A DNA stretch of 64,000 nucleotides, taken from Polyangiaceae bacterium (lineage in GTDB: Bacteria > Myxococcota_A > Polyangia > Polyangiales > Polyangiaceae). A program made the position numbers and the translations under genes. Numbering within the stretch: position 1 is the first letter of the stretch; each line of letters opens with the position of its first letter. The notes below the pieces were generated by a model that did no database searches, was not told the origin of the DNA, and saw only the letters and a program-made list of their open reading frames with translations. The DNA is taken from NCBI GenBank assembly GCA_025936045.1, contig JAICUB010000009.1, forward strand, positions 106,342-170,341. The letters are read 5' to 3'. Of this stretch, positions 28,801 to 36,467 are shown piece after piece.

Positions 28801-28962
28801 CGCGCCGGGCAGCGACGCGGACACCCGCAAGGTCGGGAAATCGACGCGCGGCAGCGGCGCGACCGGCAAATGCGCGTACGCGAGCAGCCCGGCGAGCAGG
28901 ATCGCGGCCGCGAGCAGGCTCGTCGCCACCGGCCGCCGGATGAACGGGGCCGAGATGTTCAC
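25852..28962 (-). CDS. RND multidrug efflux pump subunit (MdtC/AcrB type), second pump
   Basis: A 1036-residue inner-membrane proton-driven transporter. N-terminal membrane helix SLLAAAILLAGLLAYAHLPV, a large periplasmic region, membrane block with the proton-relay FVVDDAIVVTENI (Asp-Asp of TM4), a second periplasmic half, and VKKNAILLIDFA of TM10 with the relay Lys. Its closest character is the HAE1 family. GTG start, one base after the upstream pump stop, so the two are co-translated. Two different RND proteins after one adaptor is the MdtABC arrangement, where both form one heterotrimer. No outer-membrane gene is adjacent; a TolC-type protein is about 33 kb away but in a copper context. 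Confidence 0.95.
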   Translation of the reverse strand: MNISAPFIRRPVATSLLAAAILLAGLLAYAHLPVAPLPRVDFPTLRVSASLPGASPETMASAVATPLERRFGRIAGLAEMTSTSSLGSTSITLQFDLDRDVDGAARDVQAAIAAAGGELPPNLPLKPRYRKSNPSDAPTLILSLTSDTLPLAKVFDIANNVLAQKISQVTGVGEVFVGGGQQPAVRIELDPPALAGMGLSTADVRRALAATTIDRAKGSIAGKIQAQSIGANDQLLDAKSYRLVRITHGGRGGATAQLGDIAKVFDDVENERVAGWADGTRAVLVIVRKQADANVIEVNQRVLSLLPQLMAAVSPAMKLTVNSDRTETIRASVDDVEVTLGISVALVVLVVFAFLRSARATLVPTVAMPLSLIATFGVMWLLHFSIDNLSLMALTISTGFVVDDAIVVTENITRAIEDGKGPFEASLEGAKQVGFTIVSITLSLLAVFVPLLLMGGIVGRLFREFAVTLAIAVAVSAVVSLTLTPMMCSRLLRPEREIRHGRVYAASEWLFGRLVAVYERGLRWALRHRTTMLLVTLATVALNVYLLAKVPKGLFPQQDTGMLVVSTEAAQDVSFSEMFRLEKQVNDILDADPDIAHYVTFIGSGGFGMSNTGRGFITLKPLSARKATADQVLARLRGKFSKIAGVRTYLQSRQEVNVGGRLARTQYQYTVQDANLEELRLWSGRLTDAMKKLPQLKDVVSDLAVAGLELDVEIDRDTASRLGVTMAAVDQALYDVYGQRFVATTYTEQNEYHVVMEGNAAHRTAPSSLDDVYVPSNDGNMVPLRAIAKAGQGRTALAVNHHGQFPAVTISFNLTPGSSLGQAVDAIAKAELDMHMPPSVLADFQGTAQAFTASLKNEPYLILAALLAVYLVLGVLYESYLHPVTILSTLPSAGVGALVALLIFHADLDIIAMVGLLLLIGIVKKNAILLIDFAIEVERRGDVSAEDAMLQAGLLRFRPILMTTFAALFGALPLAFGHGLGSELRRPLGIAIAGGLVASQLLTLFTTPVVYLALENLRLRLRRRPPHGEQAKPATA

Positions 28963-28963
28963 G

Positions 28964-31900
28964 TCATGCCTCCGCGAGCGTCGCCGTGCGGCGCCCCGAA
29001 AGATAGCGGCCGAGCCGATCCATGTAGAGGTAGATGACGGGCGTCGTGTAAAGCGTGAGCACCTGCGAGATCAGGAGCCCGCCGACGATGGTGATGCCGA
29101 GCGGGCGCCGGAGCTCCGAGCCCATGCCCGTGCCGAGCGCGAGCGGCAGCGCGCCGAGGAGCGCCGCCATCGTGGTCATCATGATCGGGCGGAAGCGGAG
29201 CAGGCACGCCTGATGGATCGCTTCCGTGGGCGTGACCTTCTGATCGCGTTCGGCTTCGAGCGCGAAGTCGATCATCATGATGGCGTTTTTCTTGACGATG
29301 CCTATGAGGAGCACGATGCCGATCAGCGCGATCACGCTGAAGTCGTTCTTGCACAGGATGAGCGCGAGCAGCGCTCCCACGCCCGCCGACGGCAGCGTGG
29401 AAAGAATCGTGATCGGGTGGATGTAGCTCTCGTACAGCACCCCGAGCACGATGTAGACGGTGATGACCGCGGCCAAAATCAACATGGGCTCACTCGCGAG
29501 GGAGTCGCGAAACGCCTGCGCCGCGCCGGCATAGTGGGCGCGCACGCCGGCCGGCATGCCGATGCGCTCCTCCACGGCGTTGATCGCCTGAATGGCGTCG
29601 CCGAGGGCGTGCCCCTGCCCCACGTTGAAGGACACGGTAACGGCGGGGAATTGCCCTTCGTGGTTCACGGCGAGCGGCGCCGTGGTCGTGGTGCGCTTGA
29701 CCATCGAGCTCAAGGGGACGGTCTCCCCCGAGACGGCGCGCACGTAGAGCTTGTCGAGCGCGACGGGGCTCCGTGCGATCTCGGGGCGGAGCTCGAGGAT
29801 GACGCGGTAGAGGTTCAGCTGCGTGAAGATGATCGAGACTTGGCGCTGGCCGAACGCGTCGTAGAGCACCTCGTCGATGGCCTGCGGCGTGACACCGAGG
29901 CGCGACGCCGTGTCACGGTCGATCGTGAGCGCGAGCTCCAGCCCCGCATTTTCCTGATCGCTCGCGACGTCGCGCAGCACCGACTCTTTCCGGAGCTCAC
30001 CCACGAGCTTCGGCGCGAAAGCCGCGAGCTCCGTCGGATCGGCGTCCTCGAGCGTGTATTGGAACTGCGTGCGGCTGAGCCGGCTGTCGATCGTCAGATC
30101 CTGCACCGCCTGGAGGTACACTTCGATGCCGCTCACGCCGGCGAGCTTCGGCTTGAGCCGCGCGATGATTTCGTCGGCGCGCGCGTCGCGCTCGGCGAGG
30201 TCCTTCAAGGTGATCGAGAGCCGGCCGCTGTTCGGCGTCGGATTCGTGCCGTCCGAGCCGATGAAAGAGGCGACGCTCGCGACGGCCGGATCCTTACGCA
30301 CGACGTCGGCCAACTGCGTTTGCAGCGCGAGCATGCGCGTGAACGAGACGTCCGGCGCCGCCTGGGAGACGCCGAGCAGCATCCCGGTGTCCTGCTGCGG
30401 GAAGAAGCCTTTCGGCACGGCGAAGGCGAGCGCGATGGTCACGCCGAGCGTCGCGAGCGTGACGAGCAGCGTCGTCAGGCGGTGCGCGAGCACGATTTTG
30501 AGGCCCCAGTCGTAGAACGCAATCGCGTGCTCGAAGGCGCGCTCCGTCCAAGCGAACCACGCGCTCGGACCGCGCGCCTTTTCGCCCGGGAGCGGCTGCC
30601 GGTGCGGCTTGAGCAACCAGGCGCACATCATCGGCGTGAGCGTGAGCGAGAGCAGCGCCGACACGCCGATCGACACGGCGAGCGTCACGGCGAACTCGCG
30701 AAACAGCCGACCGATGAGCCCACCCATGAACAAGAGCGGAATCAACACTGCGACGAGCGACACCGTGAGCGACACGATCGTGAACCCGATTTGACCCGCG
30801 CCCTTGAGCGCCGCCTCGAACGGCTTTTCGCCCTGCTCGATGTAACGCGCGATGTTCTCGATCATCACGATCGCGTCGTCGACCACGAAGCCGGTCGCGA
30901 TGGTGAGCGCCATCAACGACAGGTTGTTCAAGCTGTAACCGACGAGATACATGACCCCGAACGTGCCGATGAGCGAGAGCGGCACCGCGACGCTCGGGAT
31001 GACGGTCGCGCGAAAGTCCCGCAGGAACACGAAGATGACCGCGACGACGAGGCCGATCGTGATGACGAGCGTCCGCTCGACGTCCTCGACGGAGGCGCGC
31101 ACCGTAGCCGTGCGATCGCTCAGGATCTTCACGTCGACGCCCTGGGGCAGCGAAGCGGCGAGGCGCGGCAACAGCGCTTTGACGCGCTCGGCGACCTGGA
31201 TCACGTTCGCGCCCGGCTGGCGCTGCACGTTCAAGATGATGGCTCGCTGCTCGCCCGCCCAGCCGGCAAGCTCGTCGTTTTCGACGCCGTCCACGACCGT
31301 GGCCACGTCGCGGAGGCGTACGGGCGAGCCGTTCACGTAGGCGATCACGAGCGGACGGAACCCCTCGGCTTTGAAGAGCTGGTCGTTCGTCGCGAGCGCG
31401 TAGTTCTGCCGCGGGCCGTCGATGTCGCCCTTCGGTTGGTTCACGTTGGCGGCCGCGAGCGCGCTGCGTACTTCTTCGAGCGAAAGCCCGGTGCCCGCCA
31501 GCGCCTCCGGATCGACCTGCACGCGCACCGCCGGCTTTTGACCGCCGTTGATCGTGACGAGTCCGACGCCCGAGACCTGCGAGATCTTCTGGGCCATGAT
31601 CGAGTCGGCGACGTCGTCCACCTGATCGAGCGGCAAGACGTTCGAGCTCACTGCGAGCGTGAGAATGGGCTGGTCGGCGGGGTTGCTCTTCGAGTACGTG
31701 GGCGGCGTCGGCAAATCCGAGGGCAACAAGCTCGCGGCCGCGTTGATCGCCGCCTGCACGTCTTGCTGCGCGGCATCGATGTTGCGGTCGAGCTCGAATT
31801 GCAGCGTGATTTGCGAGTACCCGCTGCTCGACACGCTGGTCATCTGCGCGAGCGACGGCATCTGCCCGAACTGGCGCTCGAGGGGCGTCGTGACCGCGGA

Positions 31901-32086
31901 CGCTATCGTGCTCGCGCTCCCACCCGGCAAGTACGTCGAGACGACGATCGTCGGGTAATCGACCTGCGGCAGCGCCGCGACGGGCAGCTGCGTGAACGCC
32001 GCGAGCCCCACCAGAAGGAGCCCCAGCATGATGAGCGTCGTCGCCACCGGCCGCCGGATGAACGGCTCGGAGATGCCGCCGGTCAT
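28964..32086 (-). CDS. RND multidrug efflux pump subunit (MdtB/AcrB type), first pump
   Basis: A 1040-residue transporter that parallels the downstream pump, with helix TLIMLGLLLVGLAAFTQLPV, TM4 FVVDDAIVMIENI, and VKKNAIMMIDFAL in TM10. It starts MTGGISEPFIRRPVATTL. Both pumps retain relay residues, so neither is obviously degenerate. The ATG overlaps the adaptor stop by 4 nt. Substrate cannot be told from sequence; relatives export bile salts, novobiocin and similar amphiphiles. It has no TetR or two-component regulator in the block, although a long antisense ORF across both pumps is only a shadow. Confidence 0.95.
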   Translation of the reverse strand: MTGGISEPFIRRPVATTLIMLGLLLVGLAAFTQLPVAALPQVDYPTIVVSTYLPGGSASTIASAVTTPLERQFGQMPSLAQMTSVSSSGYSQITLQFELDRNIDAAQQDVQAAINAAASLLPSDLPTPPTYSKSNPADQPILTLAVSSNVLPLDQVDDVADSIMAQKISQVSGVGLVTINGGQKPAVRVQVDPEALAGTGLSLEEVRSALAAANVNQPKGDIDGPRQNYALATNDQLFKAEGFRPLVIAYVNGSPVRLRDVATVVDGVENDELAGWAGEQRAIILNVQRQPGANVIQVAERVKALLPRLAASLPQGVDVKILSDRTATVRASVEDVERTLVITIGLVVAVIFVFLRDFRATVIPSVAVPLSLIGTFGVMYLVGYSLNNLSLMALTIATGFVVDDAIVMIENIARYIEQGEKPFEAALKGAGQIGFTIVSLTVSLVAVLIPLLFMGGLIGRLFREFAVTLAVSIGVSALLSLTLTPMMCAWLLKPHRQPLPGEKARGPSAWFAWTERAFEHAIAFYDWGLKIVLAHRLTTLLVTLATLGVTIALAFAVPKGFFPQQDTGMLLGVSQAAPDVSFTRMLALQTQLADVVRKDPAVASVASFIGSDGTNPTPNSGRLSITLKDLAERDARADEIIARLKPKLAGVSGIEVYLQAVQDLTIDSRLSRTQFQYTLEDADPTELAAFAPKLVGELRKESVLRDVASDQENAGLELALTIDRDTASRLGVTPQAIDEVLYDAFGQRQVSIIFTQLNLYRVILELRPEIARSPVALDKLYVRAVSGETVPLSSMVKRTTTTAPLAVNHEGQFPAVTVSFNVGQGHALGDAIQAINAVEERIGMPAGVRAHYAGAAQAFRDSLASEPMLILAAVITVYIVLGVLYESYIHPITILSTLPSAGVGALLALILCKNDFSVIALIGIVLLIGIVKKNAIMMIDFALEAERDQKVTPTEAIHQACLLRFRPIMMTTMAALLGALPLALGTGMGSELRRPLGITIVGGLLISQVLTLYTTPVIYLYMDRLGRYLSGRRTATLAEA

Positions 32087-33315
32087 CTCGCGCTTCCGGC
32101 TTCGACGCCCTGCGGCTTGGCCGATACTTTGGCGTTCGGACGGAGTTGCGCCTGACCGCTCGCGACGACCGTCTCGCCCTCGCTGACCCCGCTGTCGATG
32201 AGCGCGAACTCACCCTCGATGGTGAGCACTTTGACGGGACGCACTTGCGCGGTCGCGTCCGCGCCGATCACGTACACGAAGGTGCCCTCGGGGCCGTGCT
32301 GCACGACTGCCGCCGGCACCACGAGCGCATTTTTGCGCGTCGCAAGCTTGAGCCGCGCCTTGACGAATTGGTTCGGCCACAGGCGGTGGTCGGGATTGTC
32401 GAAAATGGCCTTGAGCCGCACCGTCGCCGTGGCCTGGTTGATCTGATTGTCGATGACGGAGAGCTTGCCGAGGCTCAGTACCTTGTCGCCGTCTCGACTG
32501 CGTGCTTCGACGACGAGCGGATCCTTGCCCATTGCGTCGCGCACGGCGGGCAGCTGATCTTCCGGCAACGTGAAGAAGACGGCGATCGGATCGAGCTGCG
32601 TGACGACCACGAGCCCCGACGGATCGGCCGCGTGCACGACGTTGCCTTGGTCCACCAAGCGGACGCCCGTGACGCCGTCGATCGGCGAGGCGATGCGCGC
32701 GTAGTCGAGGTTCAGACGCGCGGCGTCGATTTGGGCTCGGTCGCCCGTCACCTGGGCGGCGAGCTGCGCGGCGGTCGCCTGCTGGTCGGTGAGCTGCTGC
32801 TGCGGGATCAGATTGTCCCGTGAGAGCGCGGCGTAGCGCTCGACGTTCACCTCCGCGTTCTTGAGGTTCGCCTTGTCGCGCGCGAGCGCCGCCTGCGCGG
32901 ATTCGAGCTGGATCGCGAACGGACGTGGGTCGATCTGCGCGAGCACGTCGCCCTTCTTCACGGACTGCCCTTCTTTGAAGAGCACTTTGTCGAGGCGGCC
33001 GTCGACCTGCGGTTTGACCGTGACGGTCAGAAAGGCCGCTACGTTGCCGAGGCCCTCGAGCCAGACCGGCACGTCCTCACGCGTCACCTTCACGGTCGTC
33101 ACCGAGACCACCCGCGCCGCGGCAGCCGCAGCGGCCGACGCCGCGGGGCTCGGGCCGCGTTGCCGAGCGCGCACGAAGAATGCGAGCACGGCGAAGCCCG
33201 CCAAGACGGCCAGCACGATGCCGACGATGCGCGCCCCGCGCGGACGGCGGGGAGCGAGGGTGGAAGCGGACGGCGGCGCCGCGCTGGTCGACATTGCTGA
33301 CTTGGGGGCAAACAT
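32083..33315 (-). CDS. RND efflux periplasmic adaptor (membrane fusion protein)
   Basis: A 410-residue MdtA-type adaptor with one N-terminal membrane helix (IVGIVLAVLAGFAVLAFFV), a lipoyl/biotinyl-like half (VKPQVDGRLDKVLFKEGQSVKKGDVLAQID) and its partner half (LDYARIASPIDGVTGVRLVDQGNVV), helical hairpin, then beta-barrel and membrane-proximal domains. It bridges the inner-membrane pumps with an outer-membrane channel. Start choice is uncertain: ATG at 33339 lies too close to its possible ribosome site, 33315 follows GGGGG, and 33294 is also possible. Neighbours are a lipoprotein on the same strand 181 nt upstream. Confidence 0.92.
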   Translation of the reverse strand: MFAPKSAMSTSAAPPSASTLAPRRPRGARIVGIVLAVLAGFAVLAFFVRARQRGPSPAASAAAAAAARVVSVTTVKVTREDVPVWLEGLGNVAAFLTVTVKPQVDGRLDKVLFKEGQSVKKGDVLAQIDPRPFAIQLESAQAALARDKANLKNAEVNVERYAALSRDNLIPQQQLTDQQATAAQLAAQVTGDRAQIDAARLNLDYARIASPIDGVTGVRLVDQGNVVHAADPSGLVVVTQLDPIAVFFTLPEDQLPAVRDAMGKDPLVVEARSRDGDKVLSLGKLSVIDNQINQATATVRLKAIFDNPDHRLWPNQFVKARLKLATRKNALVVPAAVVQHGPEGTFVYVIGADATAQVRPVKVLTIEGEFALIDSGVSEGETVVASGQAQLRPNAKVSAKPQGVEAGSAR

Positions 33316-33495
33316 GCCGCCCCCGCGCCGTAACGCCATACCTCAAGTCGACGAGCCGTGGCGACGGGAGGACGAAGTGGGTCAGGGATTCGACGAGCGG
33401 GGCGCCGGAACGCCGGTAAGGTCAGCGTTCGGCGCCTAAATTCCGCTTAACTATTCCGATTTGGCCCCGAGGTCGGTCCCGAGCGACCGTCGTGA

Positions 33496-34290
33496 TTAGC
33501 CCGGATCGAGTTGTGAGTCCGCGCACGACGCCGGTCGATCGGCTTCGGTCACGTCAGTGACCGCGATGCTCGGTGCTTCGACGGCGCCGACGTCGTCGGC
33601 CTCGATGCTGAGGCAGGTCGGCGATGCCGACGCGGTCGGACAAGCCCCGCAACCCACCATGCAGCTTGCGTCCACGCAGCCCGAGCGGGTGTAGTGATCA
33701 TGAAAGGTTTGGCACGCCTGCGCCGCGTCCCGCGTGGGGCCGAGCAAGCCCAACAGCACGACGATCTGCTGGAAATCCATCGTCGCGTCGAGCTTGCCGG
33801 TTTTCGACTGAGTGTCGCCGTTCGGCAGCACGTCGGTGAACTTCAAGCCGTAAACGTCGGCCGTGACCTGTAGCGGAGGCGTGGTCTGATTCAGGAAGAA
33901 CAGACGAACATCGTCCACCGCGAGGGTCGAGTGCGGATAGTCAGCGCCCGAAAACGGGATGGTGGTGGTGGGGCCGCAGCTGTCCAGAACCGCGTCCTCG
34001 GGCGTGCGAGCGTGCAGCATCATGTCGGCGTCGGTCGTCGTTCCGGGACCGGTCGCGAGCGTGGCGGTCAGATCCTTCCCACTGCCCTCGACTTTGAAGA
34101 AGAAGGTCGGCGCTGGGCCGAATAGGTCGTCACCGACGTGGCTCGGTACCGTAAAGTCGGGCTTGGCGAGCGACAGCATGTACGTATGGCCGATCCACGG
34201 GACGGGCTTGTCCGCCTCGTCGTGGTTGCCGCACGCCGTCGATGACAGTGCCGTGAGTACCAGGGCCGAACCGATAAAACGCTTTGCCAT
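33496..34290 (-). CDS. Lipoprotein of unknown function, Cys-rich near C-terminus
   Basis: A 264-residue exported protein with signal FIGSALVLTALSSTACG and lipobox STAC. The body has alternating beta-like segments (e.g. FFFKVEGSGKDLTATLATG, PLQVTADVYGLKFTDVL); near the C-terminus is a Cys cluster (RSGCVDASCMVGCGACP) that could form disulphides or bind metal. I do not recognise a family. It is on the same strand as the RND set but separated by 181 nt. Confidence 0.7.
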   Translation of the reverse strand: MAKRFIGSALVLTALSSTACGNHDEADKPVPWIGHTYMLSLAKPDFTVPSHVGDDLFGPAPTFFFKVEGSGKDLTATLATGPGTTTDADMMLHARTPEDAVLDSCGPTTTIPFSGADYPHSTLAVDDVRLFFLNQTTPPLQVTADVYGLKFTDVLPNGDTQSKTGKLDATMDFQQIVVLLGLLGPTRDAAQACQTFHDHYTRSGCVDASCMVGCGACPTASASPTCLSIEADDVGAVEAPSIAVTDVTEADRPASCADSQLDPG

Positions 34291-34354
34291 GCTGGGCGGG
34301 ACCCCACTCGCTCCCGGCGGGTCCCACGCTGCGCACTATACGAGATCGTAGCCC

Positions 34355-35065
34355 TCAGTCCACTTCCATCGTGCCGATCTTCGCATCGTAGAGCATCGAG
34401 CCGTGCTCGGGGTCCTTCACGACGATCGAGTAATCGTTCGGCAGCTCGATCTCGAGATGCCGCGGGACGCGCGCCATCGGTGCGATGCCCTTGTCGTCGC
34501 CGATGAGGTTCAGCGTGATGCGGTCGGCAGTCTCCTCACCGGGCTGGAACTGCACGCGGTGCCACTTGAGCAGGTTGCCCTTGTAGCGGTTATAGGTCAC
34601 CCACCAGAGCGCGCCCGAAGGCTCTTTGATGAAGCGGATCAGCTCGACGGGCACCTTGCTCCGGGCTTTCTGGAGGCAGGCGCCGAGGGCACCGGGGTCG
34701 TCGCTCTTCTCGGCACACTGCTGCTTCGCCTGTTCGCCGACTTCGGACTCCTTGAAATTGAACACGTAGACGAGATTCGGGCCCGTGATGAGCTCGGCGG
34801 GCGGCCTGCTCGCCTTGCGCAAGCCGTCGGCGCGAGGATCGGGAGCCTCATCGCCGGCGGGCTTCGGTTCGGGCGCTTTTTCGGCCTTGGCTTCCGGTTG
34901 CGCGGCGCGCTTGGAAGCCTTGGCTTCGGGTGCGGGAGCGGAAGCCGGGTCTTTGGCGAGAGTTTCCGGCGCGCTGGCGCAACCGGCGAGAGTCAAAACG
35001 AGGGGCAGCGTACGGGTGATGGCTCGAGCGATGAGGGTCACGTCCTCCCGAACGACGCGAGTCAT
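34355..35065 (-). CDS. Lipoprotein with Lys/Ala/Pro linker, unknown function
   Basis: A 236-residue exported protein whose signal ITRTLPLVLTLAGC ends in lipobox LAGC, then a 55-residue Ala/Lys/Pro/Glu linker and a C-terminal globular part (about residues 85-236). The globular part has LITGPNLVYVFNFKESE, a pair of cysteines in QQCAEKSDDPGALGACL and a beta-rich end. The linker looks suited to crossing peptidoglycan. A GTG at 35041 is an alternative start. Function unknown. Confidence 0.72.
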   Translation of the reverse strand: MTRVVREDVTLIARAITRTLPLVLTLAGCASAPETLAKDPASAPAPEAKASKRAAQPEAKAEKAPEPKPAGDEAPDPRADGLRKASRPPAELITGPNLVYVFNFKESEVGEQAKQQCAEKSDDPGALGACLQKARSKVPVELIRFIKEPSGALWWVTYNRYKGNLLKWHRVQFQPGEETADRITLNLIGDDKGIAPMARVPRHLEIELPNDYSIVVKDPEHGSMLYDAKIGTMEVD

Positions 35066-35144
35066 TCGACGCTGAATGGGTGCTCGCGATTTCGGTGGGA
35101 GGCGTGCGGCGGAGTGGGAAAACTACACGAGGGCGGAAGCGGCT

Positions 35145-36359
35145 TCAGGGGTTCGTACAACCGCCGCCGGCGTCGGAGCAGCAGAACACGGTGCCGCCGT
35201 CCTTGAGACAGAGCCCCGTGTCGACCGCCGGAGCGTAATAGAGATAGCCCGTGCATTGCTCGTCCGTATGCGACAGGCCGCTCATGACCTCCATCTGGGA
35301 GACGTTGTTCCACGAGCACCCGAGCTGAATGCCGCCGCTCACGGGCACTACGGCCGCCGGAGCAATCTTCACGGAGCTCGGCGGCGTGCCGGTAACGTCG
35401 TAAAAATCGGCAAAGGGGCCGCTGCTCTGAGCCCCCGTCGCCAGCGTCACTTCCGTACCGAACTGGTGCACGTCGGCCGTGGCTCGAAAGACGGAAGCCA
35501 GGTCGAACCCGCTCGGTAGCTTGAAGTACGACGTTTGGGAGGCGGCCTGCGTCGTAGGAACGTCGACGTCGTGATCGTACAGAACGAGAAGCCCCGCTTC
35601 ACGCTCGTAGCTCGCGTCGTCGATCGGGACGACGCTGAGGTGTGCGAGCGCGTCGAGCGGGTCCGCTCCATCGTTGTAAACGTGGATTTCGAAGCGGAGG
35701 AGCTGATGCTCCGCGAGCGTGTAGGCGGTGCCCGCGGGGAACACGATGTCTTCGCTGCGCTGGCGCGTGAACAGCAGCGGACGCATCGAGTTGTCGGTCA
35801 GCTGCCCGAATCCAGAGCAGTCCACGGGCGTCGGGGCCGCGCTGCCGGACACGGCACTCACCCGCAAATCGAAGACGACGTCGCTCGTCGTCACGTGGAG
35901 CTCACCCGCGTGAATCGGTGCGGTGTTGCCGAGATCCATGACGGCGCAGACGAATTTCTCCGTGGTCCCCGCGATGCTGACGCTCGCTGGCTCGAGCTCG
36001 AAGCCGGCGAGCTCGCCGGAGCCGCCCTGGCCGCCGGAATCTCGGCCCGCGGCTTCGCCTCCCGCTGAGGTGCCACCCATTTCCGTCGAGCCGGCCTGAG
36101 CTTCGTCCCCCGAGCCTCCGAAACCTGCACCCCCGGGATTTCCCGACTCCCCTGCGCCGCCGCCCCTGCCACCCGCCGCGCCTTTGCCGCCCGCGGCGCC
36201 TTCGCCGGCCATGCCTCCCGAGCTCGGCCCCTTTCCCGCTTCTCCCGCGCTCGCACCCGCCTTCCCGCCGGGTGCACCGCCCATATCGTCGTCCCCACCA
36301 CCACAACCGACCGCGACGGCGAAACAGCAAGCCGGCAAGCCGAAGAACCAGAGCTTCAC
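35145..36359 (-). CDS. PHM-like secreted protein with degenerate copper site
   Basis: A 404-residue protein. Signal FFGLPACCFAVAVGCGG suggests a lipoprotein; a 95-residue Gly/Ala/Ser-rich linker follows. The C-terminal 270 residues resemble the copper type II, ascorbate-dependent monooxygenase fold (PHM): LLRFEIHVYND, FRATADVHQFGTEV, and LGCSWNNVSQMEV...THTDEQC-like end. In rat PHM the second copper is held by His-x-His and a Met in a DEMC motif; here the first His is Asp, and DEMC reads DEQC. The GTG start follows AAGGAGG at 6 nt, an excellent ribosome site. Alignment is by eye, so the homology is moderately sure and loss of catalysis is inferred. Confidence 0.7.
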   Translation of the reverse strand: MKLWFFGLPACCFAVAVGCGGGDDDMGGAPGGKAGASAGEAGKGPSSGGMAGEGAAGGKGAAGGRGGGAGESGNPGGAGFGGSGDEAQAGSTEMGGTSAGGEAAGRDSGGQGGSGELAGFELEPASVSIAGTTEKFVCAVMDLGNTAPIHAGELHVTTSDVVFDLRVSAVSGSAAPTPVDCSGFGQLTDNSMRPLLFTRQRSEDIVFPAGTAYTLAEHQLLRFEIHVYNDGADPLDALAHLSVVPIDDASYEREAGLLVLYDHDVDVPTTQAASQTSYFKLPSGFDLASVFRATADVHQFGTEVTLATGAQSSGPFADFYDVTGTPPSSVKIAPAAVVPVSGGIQLGCSWNNVSQMEVMSGLSHTDEQCTGYLYYAPAVDTGLCLKDGGTVFCCSDAGGGCTNP

Positions 36360-36467
36360 GATGGGCCTCCTTGGAGATCGCGCGCGAGCCCAAAAATCTA
36401 CGCCGAGACGCCGCGGCCCGTCAATCCGCCGCGGCCTTCAGGCGGCAATGCGCGCCCGAACACGACG

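Noticed and set aside
28586..32155. 1189-codon plus-strand ORF across both RND pump genes
   Set aside because: It is antisense to two clearly conserved RND pumps; its translation is rich in Arg, Glu, His and Asp with no domain, as expected of a G/C-rich shadow.
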